From MGBC114844 sp910585855 (GTDB taxonomy: Bacteria; Bacillota; Clostridia; Lachnospirales; Lachnospiraceae), in NCBI GenBank assembly GCA_965646165.1, contig CBFFYP010000006.1:1-64000 (forward strand): a stretch of DNA of 64,000 nt, read 5' to 3'. The translations under genes and the position numbers were made by a program. The notes beneath the pieces are model-generated. The model saw only the letters and a program-made list of their open reading frames with translations, did not search any database and was not told the DNA's origin. Shown here one piece after another: positions 26,600-33,893 of this stretch. How positions within the stretch are numbered: the stretch's first letter is position 1; each line of letters opens with the position of its first letter.

Positions 26600-26926
26600 T
26601 AGATTCCGTTTGTTGGTTTGTGCTGCAGCGACTTTGGAGAAAAGTTAGAAAGTCTTAGGATTCTGTTCGAAAATCTAGGATTTTTTGCGTTTCCTGCTTT
26701 CATGCAGGGAACGCAAAAAAAGGTGCGTGTTTAGCCCGTATTTTTAAAAAAGAGATAGATTGTGGTCGAGAAAATCCTTCCTTACATCAGTTACATTCTG
26801 TCTGCGACACGGGCGAATTGCGCACCGGTTCGTCCGGTTGGATGAACAAAAATCAGAATCCTTAGACTTTCTTACTTTTTGGAAACCGGAGCAGCAGAGC
26901 AAATCAACAAACGGAATCTGGCGTCC
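26600..26926 (-). repeat. Family A hairpin element, copy A6
   Basis: 327 bp, reverse orientation. Right end GGCGTCC (26920-26926). Arms around GGCAGATTCCGTTTGTTGAT and its partner at 26600-26628 pair with a few mismatches. Core: GGTGCG/CGCACC as in A5, GGATTCTG/CAGAATCC (other copies GGCTTCTG/CAGAAGCC), and hairpin GCGTTCCCTGC/GCAGGAAACGC. It ends about 290 bases before the TnpB-like gene. Confidence 0.92.
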
Positions 26927-27137
26927 ACTTTACGAAAAATAATCGGCAGCAATTAAAAAAACGATCCTGAAATTCAGAAAAAATAAACCGTCAAATTTAC
27001 CGTCAAAAAGATTTTTTGCTGGTAAATTTTTTTTATTCCCTGGAAGGGTTTTGATAAAAAATAAATCTGAAATATCAGCCGTCAAATTTCTGGTCAAATC
27101 GTTTAAAAATCTTTTATTTTTCTGCGAAAATTTTTTA

Positions 27138-27169
27138 TTTCATAGAGTGGTATACTCTGCGAAAATCCT
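27138..27169 (-). repeat. Right arm of the inverted repeat enclosing A5/A6
   Basis: TTTCATAGAGTGGTATACTC and twelve further bases, the inverse of 25657-25687. TATAAT at about 27170 follows immediately and could be the -10 box of the TnpB-like gene. CTGCGAAAAT also occurs as a direct repeat at 27122. Confidence 0.8.
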
Positions 27170-27217
27170 ATAATAAAGTAGGAAATATATTGTTATTTGA
27201 ATGAAGAGGGAGGAATA

Positions 27218-28519
27218 TTGGAAGGTTCTATTACAATTACATATCAATTAAGGCTTTATCATAGGCATCAGGATTGGTTGATGCAGACTAGACAGCTTTA
27301 TAATCGGGTGGTTTGGCATTATTATCAGATCTTGATGAAAGAATCGAACCTTTTAGAGAATAGCAATTTTCTTTTGCTTCGGATATTGGAGGAAAAGAGT
27401 ATAGGGACAAAAGAGATGAGGAAAAAAGGAGAAGAGCCTCTTTGGAAATGGGAGGATTTGCCTAAAATTCCTATGTATTTTCGGCGGGCTGCGATTAATA
27501 CGGCGATTGGAATGGCTCGAAGTTTAGCAGGAGGAAGTGCCTCTCAAGCAAAGGGAGTGGATTGTTCGCCGGTGTTTTATAAGGGAATGTATCGGGAATT
27601 TGGAGAAGATTCGATTCAATTAAAGTTGTACAATGGGAAAAAGTGGGTATGGGTGACTTATCCTTATACGGGACGTTCTATTCCAAAGGAAGGAAAACGA
27701 TTATCTCCTACTTTAAAAGTGGAAAAGGGAGGGGCGTATTTGCATGTTCCAGTGGAATTGGCAGTAGGAGATATGCGGACAGTAAGAGAGCGAATGGAAC
27801 AGGAATCTTTGATTTGTGCAGTAGCTGTTCCAGATAGTGATTGTCTAGCGGTCTGCGCTTTGATGAATCGGGATGGGTTGTTGATGGATTTTCGTTTTAT
27901 AAGGGGCGGAAGGGCAAGAGAAGCACAGCGAAGGAAAATTTTGAAACGATTAGAGAAAAGCAAAAAAAGTCGGAATGGTTTTGGTAAAAGTCGAAGTTTG
28001 GAACAAAATAGAGGAGAAGGGAAAGGGAGAGAAAATGCACTTCTTTATCAGAGATTGGAACAGATTAATCAGTACTATGCTCATAAAATTAGTCGGGAGA
28101 TTTTGAATTACTGTAAGGAAAAGCGGGTCAAGGTTCTTGTTGTTCCCAATTATGAGTATACAATTTCTTTTACAAAATATGCTTATCTTTCTACTAATTC
28201 TTTTCGCTGGCAGGGGAGAGTGATTCTTCGGAATTTAAAGTATAAGGCATTTCGGGAAGGGATTGTTGTAACGGCGATACGTCCTTATCATATTTCAGAT
28301 CGCTGCAGTGAATGTGGGGAACAAATTCAGCGGTATAATGAGGGGCATAAAGCGAGTCGGAATTATTATGGAGGACAGTTATTTTTTTGTCCGAATGGGC
28401 ATCGGGGAAATGCAGCATTGAATACTGCAAAAAATATTGGGAGATATTTCCTCAGACAATTTCAGGAAAACAGACTTTGTTCTGGTGAAAGAGAAGAAAG
28501 TTGTTTGAATGAAATTTGA
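27218..28519 (+). CDS. TnpB-like protein with apparently inactive RuvC domain
   Basis: 433 residues from TTG 27218 (GAGGGAGG just upstream; an alternative TTG at 27197 adds seven). The TnpB/Cas12 relationship rests on the C-terminus: zinc ribbon C-S-E-C-G (363-367) with F-F-C-P-N-G-H (389-395), then GHRGNAALNTAKNIG. TnpB RuvC-III reads D-x-N-A-A-x-N-I; here the Asp position is Ala (about residue 400). The RuvC-II Glu of hhhhE-D-L is Pro (about 310, in VLVVPNYE). RuvC-I lacks Asp at its expected place (ICAVAVPDSDCLAV). All three catalytic positions therefore seem lost while the ribbon is kept, as in nuclease-dead TnpB-derived regulators (TldR). No TnpA gene is next to it. Confidence 0.8.
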   Translation: MEGSITITYQLRLYHRHQDWLMQTRQLYNRVVWHYYQILMKESNLLENSNFLLLRILEEKSIGTKEMRKKGEEPLWKWEDLPKIPMYFRRAAINTAIGMARSLAGGSASQAKGVDCSPVFYKGMYREFGEDSIQLKLYNGKKWVWVTYPYTGRSIPKEGKRLSPTLKVEKGGAYLHVPVELAVGDMRTVRERMEQESLICAVAVPDSDCLAVCALMNRDGLLMDFRFIRGGRAREAQRRKILKRLEKSKKSRNGFGKSRSLEQNRGEGKGRENALLYQRLEQINQYYAHKISREILNYCKEKRVKVLVVPNYEYTISFTKYAYLSTNSFRWQGRVILRNLKYKAFREGIVVTAIRPYHISDRCSECGEQIQRYNEGHKASRNYYGGQLFFCPNGHRGNAALNTAKNIGRYFLRQFQENRLCSGEREESCLNEI

Positions 28520-28534
28520 ATGAGCGGAAATAAA

Positions 28535-28700
28535 AATGCTGGAAACAGCGAAAAGATATCGGTGACAACATCGGTATTTTGGGTACAGCACCGCCTGTTT
28601 CTGCTGCTGCCTTTTTGTTGATGAATTTTGTTGATAAAAAAGGAAGAAGCACAAGCGAAGAAAAGACAAAAAGATTGTCTTAGTTGTGCTGCGAGGTATA
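28535..28700 (+). other. Structured non-coding segment after the TnpB-like gene
   Basis: GCTGGAAACAGC forms a GAAA-loop hairpin near 28541. AGCACAA (28648-28654) pairs with TTGTGCT (28684-28690), enclosing AGACAA/TTGTCT (28664-28669 with 28675-28680). TnpB guide RNAs usually lie at this 3' position, so a relic or active guide RNA is possible but unproven. Confidence 0.35.
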
Positions 28701-28735
28701 AAAAAAGATTCGTATAAAAGAGGATTCAAAAGATT

Positions 28736-29938
28736 ATGGAAGGGGAAAGGATAAAACGGGCATTATTGATAACAACTGTCAGTGGATTTGTACCGCAGTT
28801 TGAGCAGAGTAATGTTGCTATTTTACAGGAAATGGGATATGAAATTCATTATGCCAGCAATTTTCATCATCCCCATTATGGTTTGGATAATCAGCGATTG
28901 AAAGGAAGCGGGATTTTTTGTCATCAAATTGATTTTGTGCGTTCTCCTTTTCAGGTGGCGGCAAATAAAAGGGCATATCTTCAATTACTTGCATTATTAA
29001 AAAATGAGTCGTTTGATTTGATTCATTGTCATACGCCGATGGGAGGGGTGCTGGGACGGCTGGCAGCAAAATATAGTCAAAAACGGGAGAAACAAAGGGC
29101 ATATGTCTGTTATACTGCACATGGATTTCATTTCTTTCGTGGTGCTCCTTTGAGAAACTGGTTATTTTATTATCCGATTGAGCGTTGGCTGGCTCATTAT
29201 ACCGATTGTTTGATTACGGTAAATAGGGAAGATTATCAGTTGGCGAAAACATTTCGGCTGCGGAAACGAAAAGGAATAGCGGGGAGAGTAGAAAGAGTTA
29301 ATGGGGTAGGAATTGAGGTTGGGGATTATCAGAAGCTGTCTGGAGTGGAAAATGAAATAAAAAAACAGAAAATCGCATGGATAAGGAAAAAATTAGGAAT
29401 AGAGGAATCGATGCTGTTTTTTCTTTCGGTTGGAGAGTTAAATTCTAATAAAAATCATAAGATTGTGATACAGGCATTGGCAAAGAGTAGAGCCAATATT
29501 TTTTATGCGATATGTGGAGAAGGAGATTCCCGCCTTTTGCTGCAGCGGATGATTCAGCGGTATCATTTGGAAAATCGAGTGAAATTATTGGGGTATCGGG
29601 AGGATATTTTGGAATTATTAAGGGCGGCGGACGTCTTTGTATTTCCTTCTTTACGGGAAGGGTTATCTCTTTCTTTGCAGGAAGCGATGGCAAGCGGTTT
29701 GCCTGTGATTGCTTCGGATATTCGAGGAAATCGGGAATTGATAAAAGAAGGAAAAGGCGGATGGTTAGTAAAGCCAAAAGATAAAAAGGGATGGATACAG
29801 GCAATAGAGGGATTACATAAGGCGGATTTGATTCAAATGGGAAAATATAATGCATCTTGCATAAAAAAGTATGACAAAGCGATTGTTACAAAGCAGATGA
29901 GAGCGATTTATCGTTTTTTTAGAGGAGATTACAGTTAG
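28736..29938 (+). CDS. Glycosyltransferase family 4 (EpsD-like), first gene of polysaccharide cluster
   Basis: 400-residue GT-B glycosyltransferase. The N-terminal acceptor domain begins RALLITTVSGFVPQFEQSNVAIL and contains LIHCHTPMGGVLGRLAAK and YTAHGFHFF, typical of EpsD/CapJ-type enzymes. The C-terminal donor domain has FFLSVGELNSNKNHKIVIQAL and the EX7E motif in REGLSLSLQEAMASGLPVIASDIRG. It is cytoplasmic or membrane-associated and adds a sugar to the growing repeat unit. It starts a co-directional run that includes an ABC exporter 30 bases downstream. The sugar is not predictable. Confidence 0.9.
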   Translation: MEGERIKRALLITTVSGFVPQFEQSNVAILQEMGYEIHYASNFHHPHYGLDNQRLKGSGIFCHQIDFVRSPFQVAANKRAYLQLLALLKNESFDLIHCHTPMGGVLGRLAAKYSQKREKQRAYVCYTAHGFHFFRGAPLRNWLFYYPIERWLAHYTDCLITVNREDYQLAKTFRLRKRKGIAGRVERVNGVGIEVGDYQKLSGVENEIKKQKIAWIRKKLGIEESMLFFLSVGELNSNKNHKIVIQALAKSRANIFYAICGEGDSRLLLQRMIQRYHLENRVKLLGYREDILELLRAADVFVFPSLREGLSLSLQEAMASGLPVIASDIRGNRELIKEGKGGWLVKPKDKKGWIQAIEGLHKADLIQMGKYNASCIKKYDKAIVTKQMRAIYRFFRGDYS

Positions 29939-29967
29939 AAAAAGAATTTAATCGAGAGGAAAAAGAA

Positions 29968-30756
29968 ATGTTGCAGGGGCTTAAGATAAAAATACAAGTT
30001 TTTTTGAAATATCAAAATCTGTTGGCAAATCTGGTATCAAGGGATATAAAGGTTCGCTATCGCCGGTCGGTATTGGGGATGCTTTGGACGGTATTAAACC
30101 CTCTTTTGATGATGGGAGTGATTACTGTAGTGTTTTCCACTTTGTTTCGGCAAAATATCGAACATTTTCCGATTTATTATTTATCTGGTTCTTTGATTTT
30201 TTCTTTTTCATCTGAAACAACGAGCAATGCACTGTATTCGATTATTGGAAATGCTTCTTTGATGAAAAAAGTATATTTGCCGAAATATTTATTTCCTGTT
30301 TCTAAAATTGTATCGGGATTGGTGAATTTGGGATTTTCTCTTGTGGCGATGTTTCTTGTGATGTGGCTGTTGGGTGTGGAGTATCGGGTTACGTTATTGC
30401 TTTTGCCGATTCCGATTTTTTATACCTTTTTATTTGCAACGGGATTGGGACTGCTGCTTTCTGCTGCAACGGTATTTTTTCGGGATATTTCGCATTTTTA
30501 TGGTGTATTTGTGATGGCATGGACGTATTTTACCCCTATTTTTTATCCAGTAGATATTTTGCCGGAAACAGCCCGTGCGGTTATGAGCTGGAATCCGATG
30601 TTTCATTATGTGCAATATATGCGGGAATTAATTTTGGCTGGAACATTTCCTAGTATGAAGGAAAATTTGGTCTGCTTTTTATTTGGAGCAGTGATGCTGG
30701 TGCTTGGCACTTGGGTATTTTATAAAAAACAGGATCAGTTTGTACTTTATATTTAA
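29968..30756 (+). CDS. Polysaccharide ABC exporter, permease subunit (Wzm/TagG type)
   Basis: 262 residues, six transmembrane helices. The ABC-2 permease signature is LLANLVSRDIKVRYRRSVLGMLWTVLNPLLMMGVITVVF near the N-terminus. The last loop is YFTPIFYPVDILPETARAVMSWNPMFHYVQYMREL. It exports lipid-linked polysaccharide or teichoic acid with the next gene's ATPase. AGAGG lies upstream of the ATG. Confidence 0.93.
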   Translation: MLQGLKIKIQVFLKYQNLLANLVSRDIKVRYRRSVLGMLWTVLNPLLMMGVITVVFSTLFRQNIEHFPIYYLSGSLIFSFSSETTSNALYSIIGNASLMKKVYLPKYLFPVSKIVSGLVNLGFSLVAMFLVMWLLGVEYRVTLLLLPIPIFYTFLFATGLGLLLSAATVFFRDISHFYGVFVMAWTYFTPIFYPVDILPETARAVMSWNPMFHYVQYMRELILAGTFPSMKENLVCFLFGAVMLVLGTWVFYKKQDQFVLYI

Positions 30757-30793
30757 AATATTATTTACAGGGCAGAAAAGAGGAAAAAAAGGA

Positions 30794-31522
30794 ATGGGGA
30801 CTATTATACAGGTGGAAAATGTTTCCATGATGTTTAATCAGAGCAGTGATCGGATTGATAATCTAAAAGAATATTTGATTCGGCTTTTTAAGAAGCAGTT
30901 GATGTTTCAGGAGTTTTGGGCATTAAAACAGATTTCGTTTACATTAGAACAAGGGGATTCGCTGGGGATTGTCGGACTGAATGGTTCTGGAAAAAGTACG
31001 CTGTTAAAGTTAATTGCAGGGGTACTGAAGCCGACTAAAGGAACGATTACTACAAAAGGAGCGATTGCACCGTTGATTGAATTGGGAGCGGGATTTGATG
31101 ATGATTTATCGGCACAGGAAAATGTTTATTTAAACGGAGCAATTTTAGGATATTCCAAAGAATATATGGATCACAAATATCAAGAGATTATTACATTTGC
31201 TGAGTTACAGGAGTTTACCCAGCTTCCTTTAAAAAATTATTCTTCTGGAATGAAAGCACGATTGGGGTTTGCGATTGCTACTATGAATGTTCCTGATATT
31301 TTGATTTTAGATGAAGTGTTATCAGTGGGAGATTATAAATTTCAGGAAAAAAGTTTTCATCGGATGGAGGAAATTTTACATTCTGGTGCAACGGTTTTAT
31401 TTGTATCCCATTCAGTAGAACAAGTCAGAAAGATTTGTAAAAAAGCACTGTGGCTTTCTAATGGAGAAATGCGGCTGTTTGGAGATGTGGATACGGTTTG
31501 CCATGCTTATGAAAGGAGTTAG
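30794..31522 (+). CDS. Polysaccharide ABC exporter, ATPase subunit (Wzt/TagH type)
   Basis: 242 residues. Walker A is GLNGSGKST, the signature is YSSGMKARLGFA and Walker B is DILILDEVLSVGD. The subfamily is given by GAIAPLIELGAGFDDDLSAQENVYLNGAILGYS, typical of TagH/Wzt. No C-terminal carbohydrate-binding domain is present, so chain-end recognition of the Wzt kind is not expected. The start is ATG 30794 behind AAAAAGG, since an ATG further upstream lies within the permease gene. Confidence 0.93.
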   Translation: MGTIIQVENVSMMFNQSSDRIDNLKEYLIRLFKKQLMFQEFWALKQISFTLEQGDSLGIVGLNGSGKSTLLKLIAGVLKPTKGTITTKGAIAPLIELGAGFDDDLSAQENVYLNGAILGYSKEYMDHKYQEIITFAELQEFTQLPLKNYSSGMKARLGFAIATMNVPDILILDEVLSVGDYKFQEKSFHRMEEILHSGATVLFVSHSVEQVRKICKKALWLSNGEMRLFGDVDTVCHAYERS

Positions 31523-31536
31523 AAGAAAAGGGGAAG

Positions 31537-32676
31537 ATGAAGAAACAGTTACTATTTGTGATTACACAGTTTTATCAAGGCGGGGCAGAGCGGGCACTAT
31601 TAAATTTATTTCGGCTGCTTTCTCCAGAGGAGTTTGATATTGATTTTCTTATTTTTGATCAGATTCCATTAAAAAATGCCGTTTCTTTGATACCGCAGAT
31701 TCCCTCTTGGATTCGGGTTTGTCATGCAGCAGAAGAGGAAGGAAAATGGGCGATTCTTCGAAAAATCGGGTTTAAGGGGTGGCAGATGCTGACCGGACAT
31801 CAGTGTTATCGAAAAAAAGCCTATCAATTTGTACAAAAAAAGCAGTATGATTTGGCATTTTCCTATGGGGAATGGATGTCCCCCGAATTTGTAGCAAAGC
31901 GGGTTTTGGCAAAAAAGAAATTGATTTGGATTCATACCGATTTAGATCAGGCGGCTTTTATAAAAGAAAAGATTCTGTTTGGATTTGATGAGGTATATTA
32001 TAACTATATTTTTGTATCGGAACAGTCCAGACGGCGTGCGGAGGCACGTTTTCCGCTGATTAAAGGAAAATCTATGGTGATTCATAATCTCTGTGATGAG
32101 GAAGCAATTCGGCGGGCAGCAAAAGTTTCGGTAAAGGAACTGCAGTCTTATCCGAAACCGTGGTTATTTAGTGTGGGAAATTTAAGAGAAGAGAAAAATT
32201 ATCCCAGACAGGTTGAAGTGATGCGGATTTTAAAAGAACGGGGTGTGCCGTGTACTTGGTTTTGTATCGGATCACGAGCGAATCGATTTATAGATCAAAA
32301 GGTTGTAAATTTAATTCAGGCTTATCAGTTAGAAAAACGATTTCTCTTATTGGGAGTTAAGAAAAATCCGTATTCCTATATGAAACAGGCGGATGCGGTT
32401 TTGGTTTTATCGGATTTTGAATCTTGGTCTTTGGTGATTACTGAGGCAAAGCTACTGGGTATTCCTGTGATTGCTACACCTACTTCTGGTGCAAAAGAGC
32501 AGATAGAAGAAGGAAAGACCGGACGGTTTACTTCTTTTCAAGCGGAAGAGATAGCGGATACGATTCAGGATTACTTGGCACACCCGGAGAAAAAAGAAGA
32601 AATGCAGAGAAATTTAAAAGGATTTTCTGTCAGACAGGAAGGAATCTCTGAATTTTATCGGCTGCTGCAGGAGTAG
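31537..32676 (+). CDS. Glycosyltransferase (GT4), stand-alone 'A' type
   Basis: 379-residue GT-B enzyme. N-terminus MKKQLLFVITQFYQGGAERALLNLFRLL; donor domain WLFSVGNLREEKNYPRQVEVM, with EX7E in ESWSLVITEAKLLGIPVIATPTSGAKEQI. It is clearly paralogous to the N-terminal half of the protein at 33894-36251, sharing for example NAVSLIPQI / HAVSLIPQI and the conserved GEWxSPxFVA. It is followed by the 'B' type enzyme 23 bases later, in the same order as the halves of the fusion. Confidence 0.9.
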   Translation: MKKQLLFVITQFYQGGAERALLNLFRLLSPEEFDIDFLIFDQIPLKNAVSLIPQIPSWIRVCHAAEEEGKWAILRKIGFKGWQMLTGHQCYRKKAYQFVQKKQYDLAFSYGEWMSPEFVAKRVLAKKKLIWIHTDLDQAAFIKEKILFGFDEVYYNYIFVSEQSRRRAEARFPLIKGKSMVIHNLCDEEAIRRAAKVSVKELQSYPKPWLFSVGNLREEKNYPRQVEVMRILKERGVPCTWFCIGSRANRFIDQKVVNLIQAYQLEKRFLLLGVKKNPYSYMKQADAVLVLSDFESWSLVITEAKLLGIPVIATPTSGAKEQIEEGKTGRFTSFQAEEIADTIQDYLAHPEKKEEMQRNLKGFSVRQEGISEFYRLLQE

Positions 32677-32699
32677 GAGGATCAGGGAAAGGGGAAATC

Positions 32700-33866
32700 A
32701 TGAAAAAAATCCTGTATTTGTTTGATGATATTAATTATTTAAGCGGCGCACAGAAAGTAACTTTTTTTCAGATGAAATGTATGCTTTCGGATTATCAAAT
32801 TCATGCTTTTTCATTGAGTAAACCAAAAAAGGAATTGGATTGTAAGGGGATTCCTATTCTTGGAGAAGAAATTTGGGAAAACGGCGAACTATTTTCAAAA
32901 CGATGGACAGAAGTTTTTTTATCAAAGAAGTATTCGATTCGAAAAAAAATCAGTCGGTTTTGGTATGCGGTTTTTCGGCAGTTAGGAAAAGGGGAAACGT
33001 ATTTTGAACAGCGATTTTTTCCAAAATTAAAAAAGATATGGGAGGGATATGATTGTGTTATTGTGGTTAGTGAAGCGTCAAAACTGCGTGGAATGGTATC
33101 TCGTTTAACACATCCAAAAAAAATTCAATGGATTCATACGGATTATCTTTTATGGAGTACCTTTTCAGATTGGACAAAAAATATAACGAAACAAGATGCC
33201 ATGGTGTATTGTCGATTTGATCGGGTGGTGCTGTTGTCGGAATCAAGTAGACAGGGATTTTTACAAAAGTTTCCTCAATTAAAAGAAAAAGCCGTAGTGA
33301 TTCCAAATTTGATTGACGGGGAAACGATTTTAAAGAAGGCAGAAGAACCATTTTTCTTAAAGTGGGAAGAAGGGTTGGTTCATTTTCTTACTATAGGGCG
33401 TTTAGAAAAGGAAAAGGGGTATGATCGGATTTTAGATCTCTGTGGAAAGTTACAAAAAGAGGGGTATTCTTTTTGCTGGTATCTGGTAGGAGAAGGGAAA
33501 TTAAAGGAGCATTTGAAAAAAAGAATTAAAACAGAGCGATTGAAAAAACGGGTAAAATTAATAGGAGAATTGGAAAATCCCTATCCTTTGATGAAACGAT
33601 GTGATTGGCTGGTTCTTCTTTCCGAATATGAAGGGACACCCGTTACGATAGATGAGGCGATGGTATTAGGTGTTCCGGTTATGACTCGAAAGGTTGGGGG
33701 GATTGCAAAACAGCTAGAAAGAGGAAAAGGGATATATCGTTTTATAACATCCGATAGGGATTTACTAGAGTGTTACAAAATAAATCGAACAAAAAAAGAA
33801 AAGCCATTTGATTATGTGGAATGGAATCAAAAGATTCTATATCAGATAAAAGAATTATTGGGATAA
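32700..33866 (+). CDS. Glycosyltransferase (GT4), stand-alone 'B' type
   Basis: 388-residue GT-B enzyme. It begins KKILYLFDDINYLSGAQKVTFFQMK, which matches NSILYIIDDINYMGGAHIATKLQIK in the C-terminal half of the next protein. Acceptor domain CVIVVSEASKLRGM and KIQWIHTDYL; donor domain HFLTIGRLEKEKGYDRIL, with EX7E in EYEGTPVTIDEAMVLGVPVM. It sits between the A type enzyme and the A-B fusion. Confidence 0.9.
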   Translation: MKKILYLFDDINYLSGAQKVTFFQMKCMLSDYQIHAFSLSKPKKELDCKGIPILGEEIWENGELFSKRWTEVFLSKKYSIRKKISRFWYAVFRQLGKGETYFEQRFFPKLKKIWEGYDCVIVVSEASKLRGMVSRLTHPKKIQWIHTDYLLWSTFSDWTKNITKQDAMVYCRFDRVVLLSESSRQGFLQKFPQLKEKAVVIPNLIDGETILKKAEEPFFLKWEEGLVHFLTIGRLEKEKGYDRILDLCGKLQKEGYSFCWYLVGEGKLKEHLKKRIKTERLKKRVKLIGELENPYPLMKRCDWLVLLSEYEGTPVTIDEAMVLGVPVMTRKVGGIAKQLERGKGIYRFITSDRDLLECYKINRTKKEKPFDYVEWNQKILYQIKELLG

Positions 33867-33893
33867 TATCTGCAAAAGAAAGGGGAAGAGAAG

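Noticed and set aside
26941..27135. Repeated CCGTCAAATTT motifs resembling a short repeat array
   Set aside because: Only two or three imperfect occurrences with irregular spacing; not a CRISPR or regular iteron array.
25657..27169. Inverted repeat as the ends of an ordinary insertion sequence
   Set aside because: No transposase gene lies between the arms, only hairpin elements; the TnpB-like gene is outside, and IS200/IS605 elements do not use such terminal repeats.
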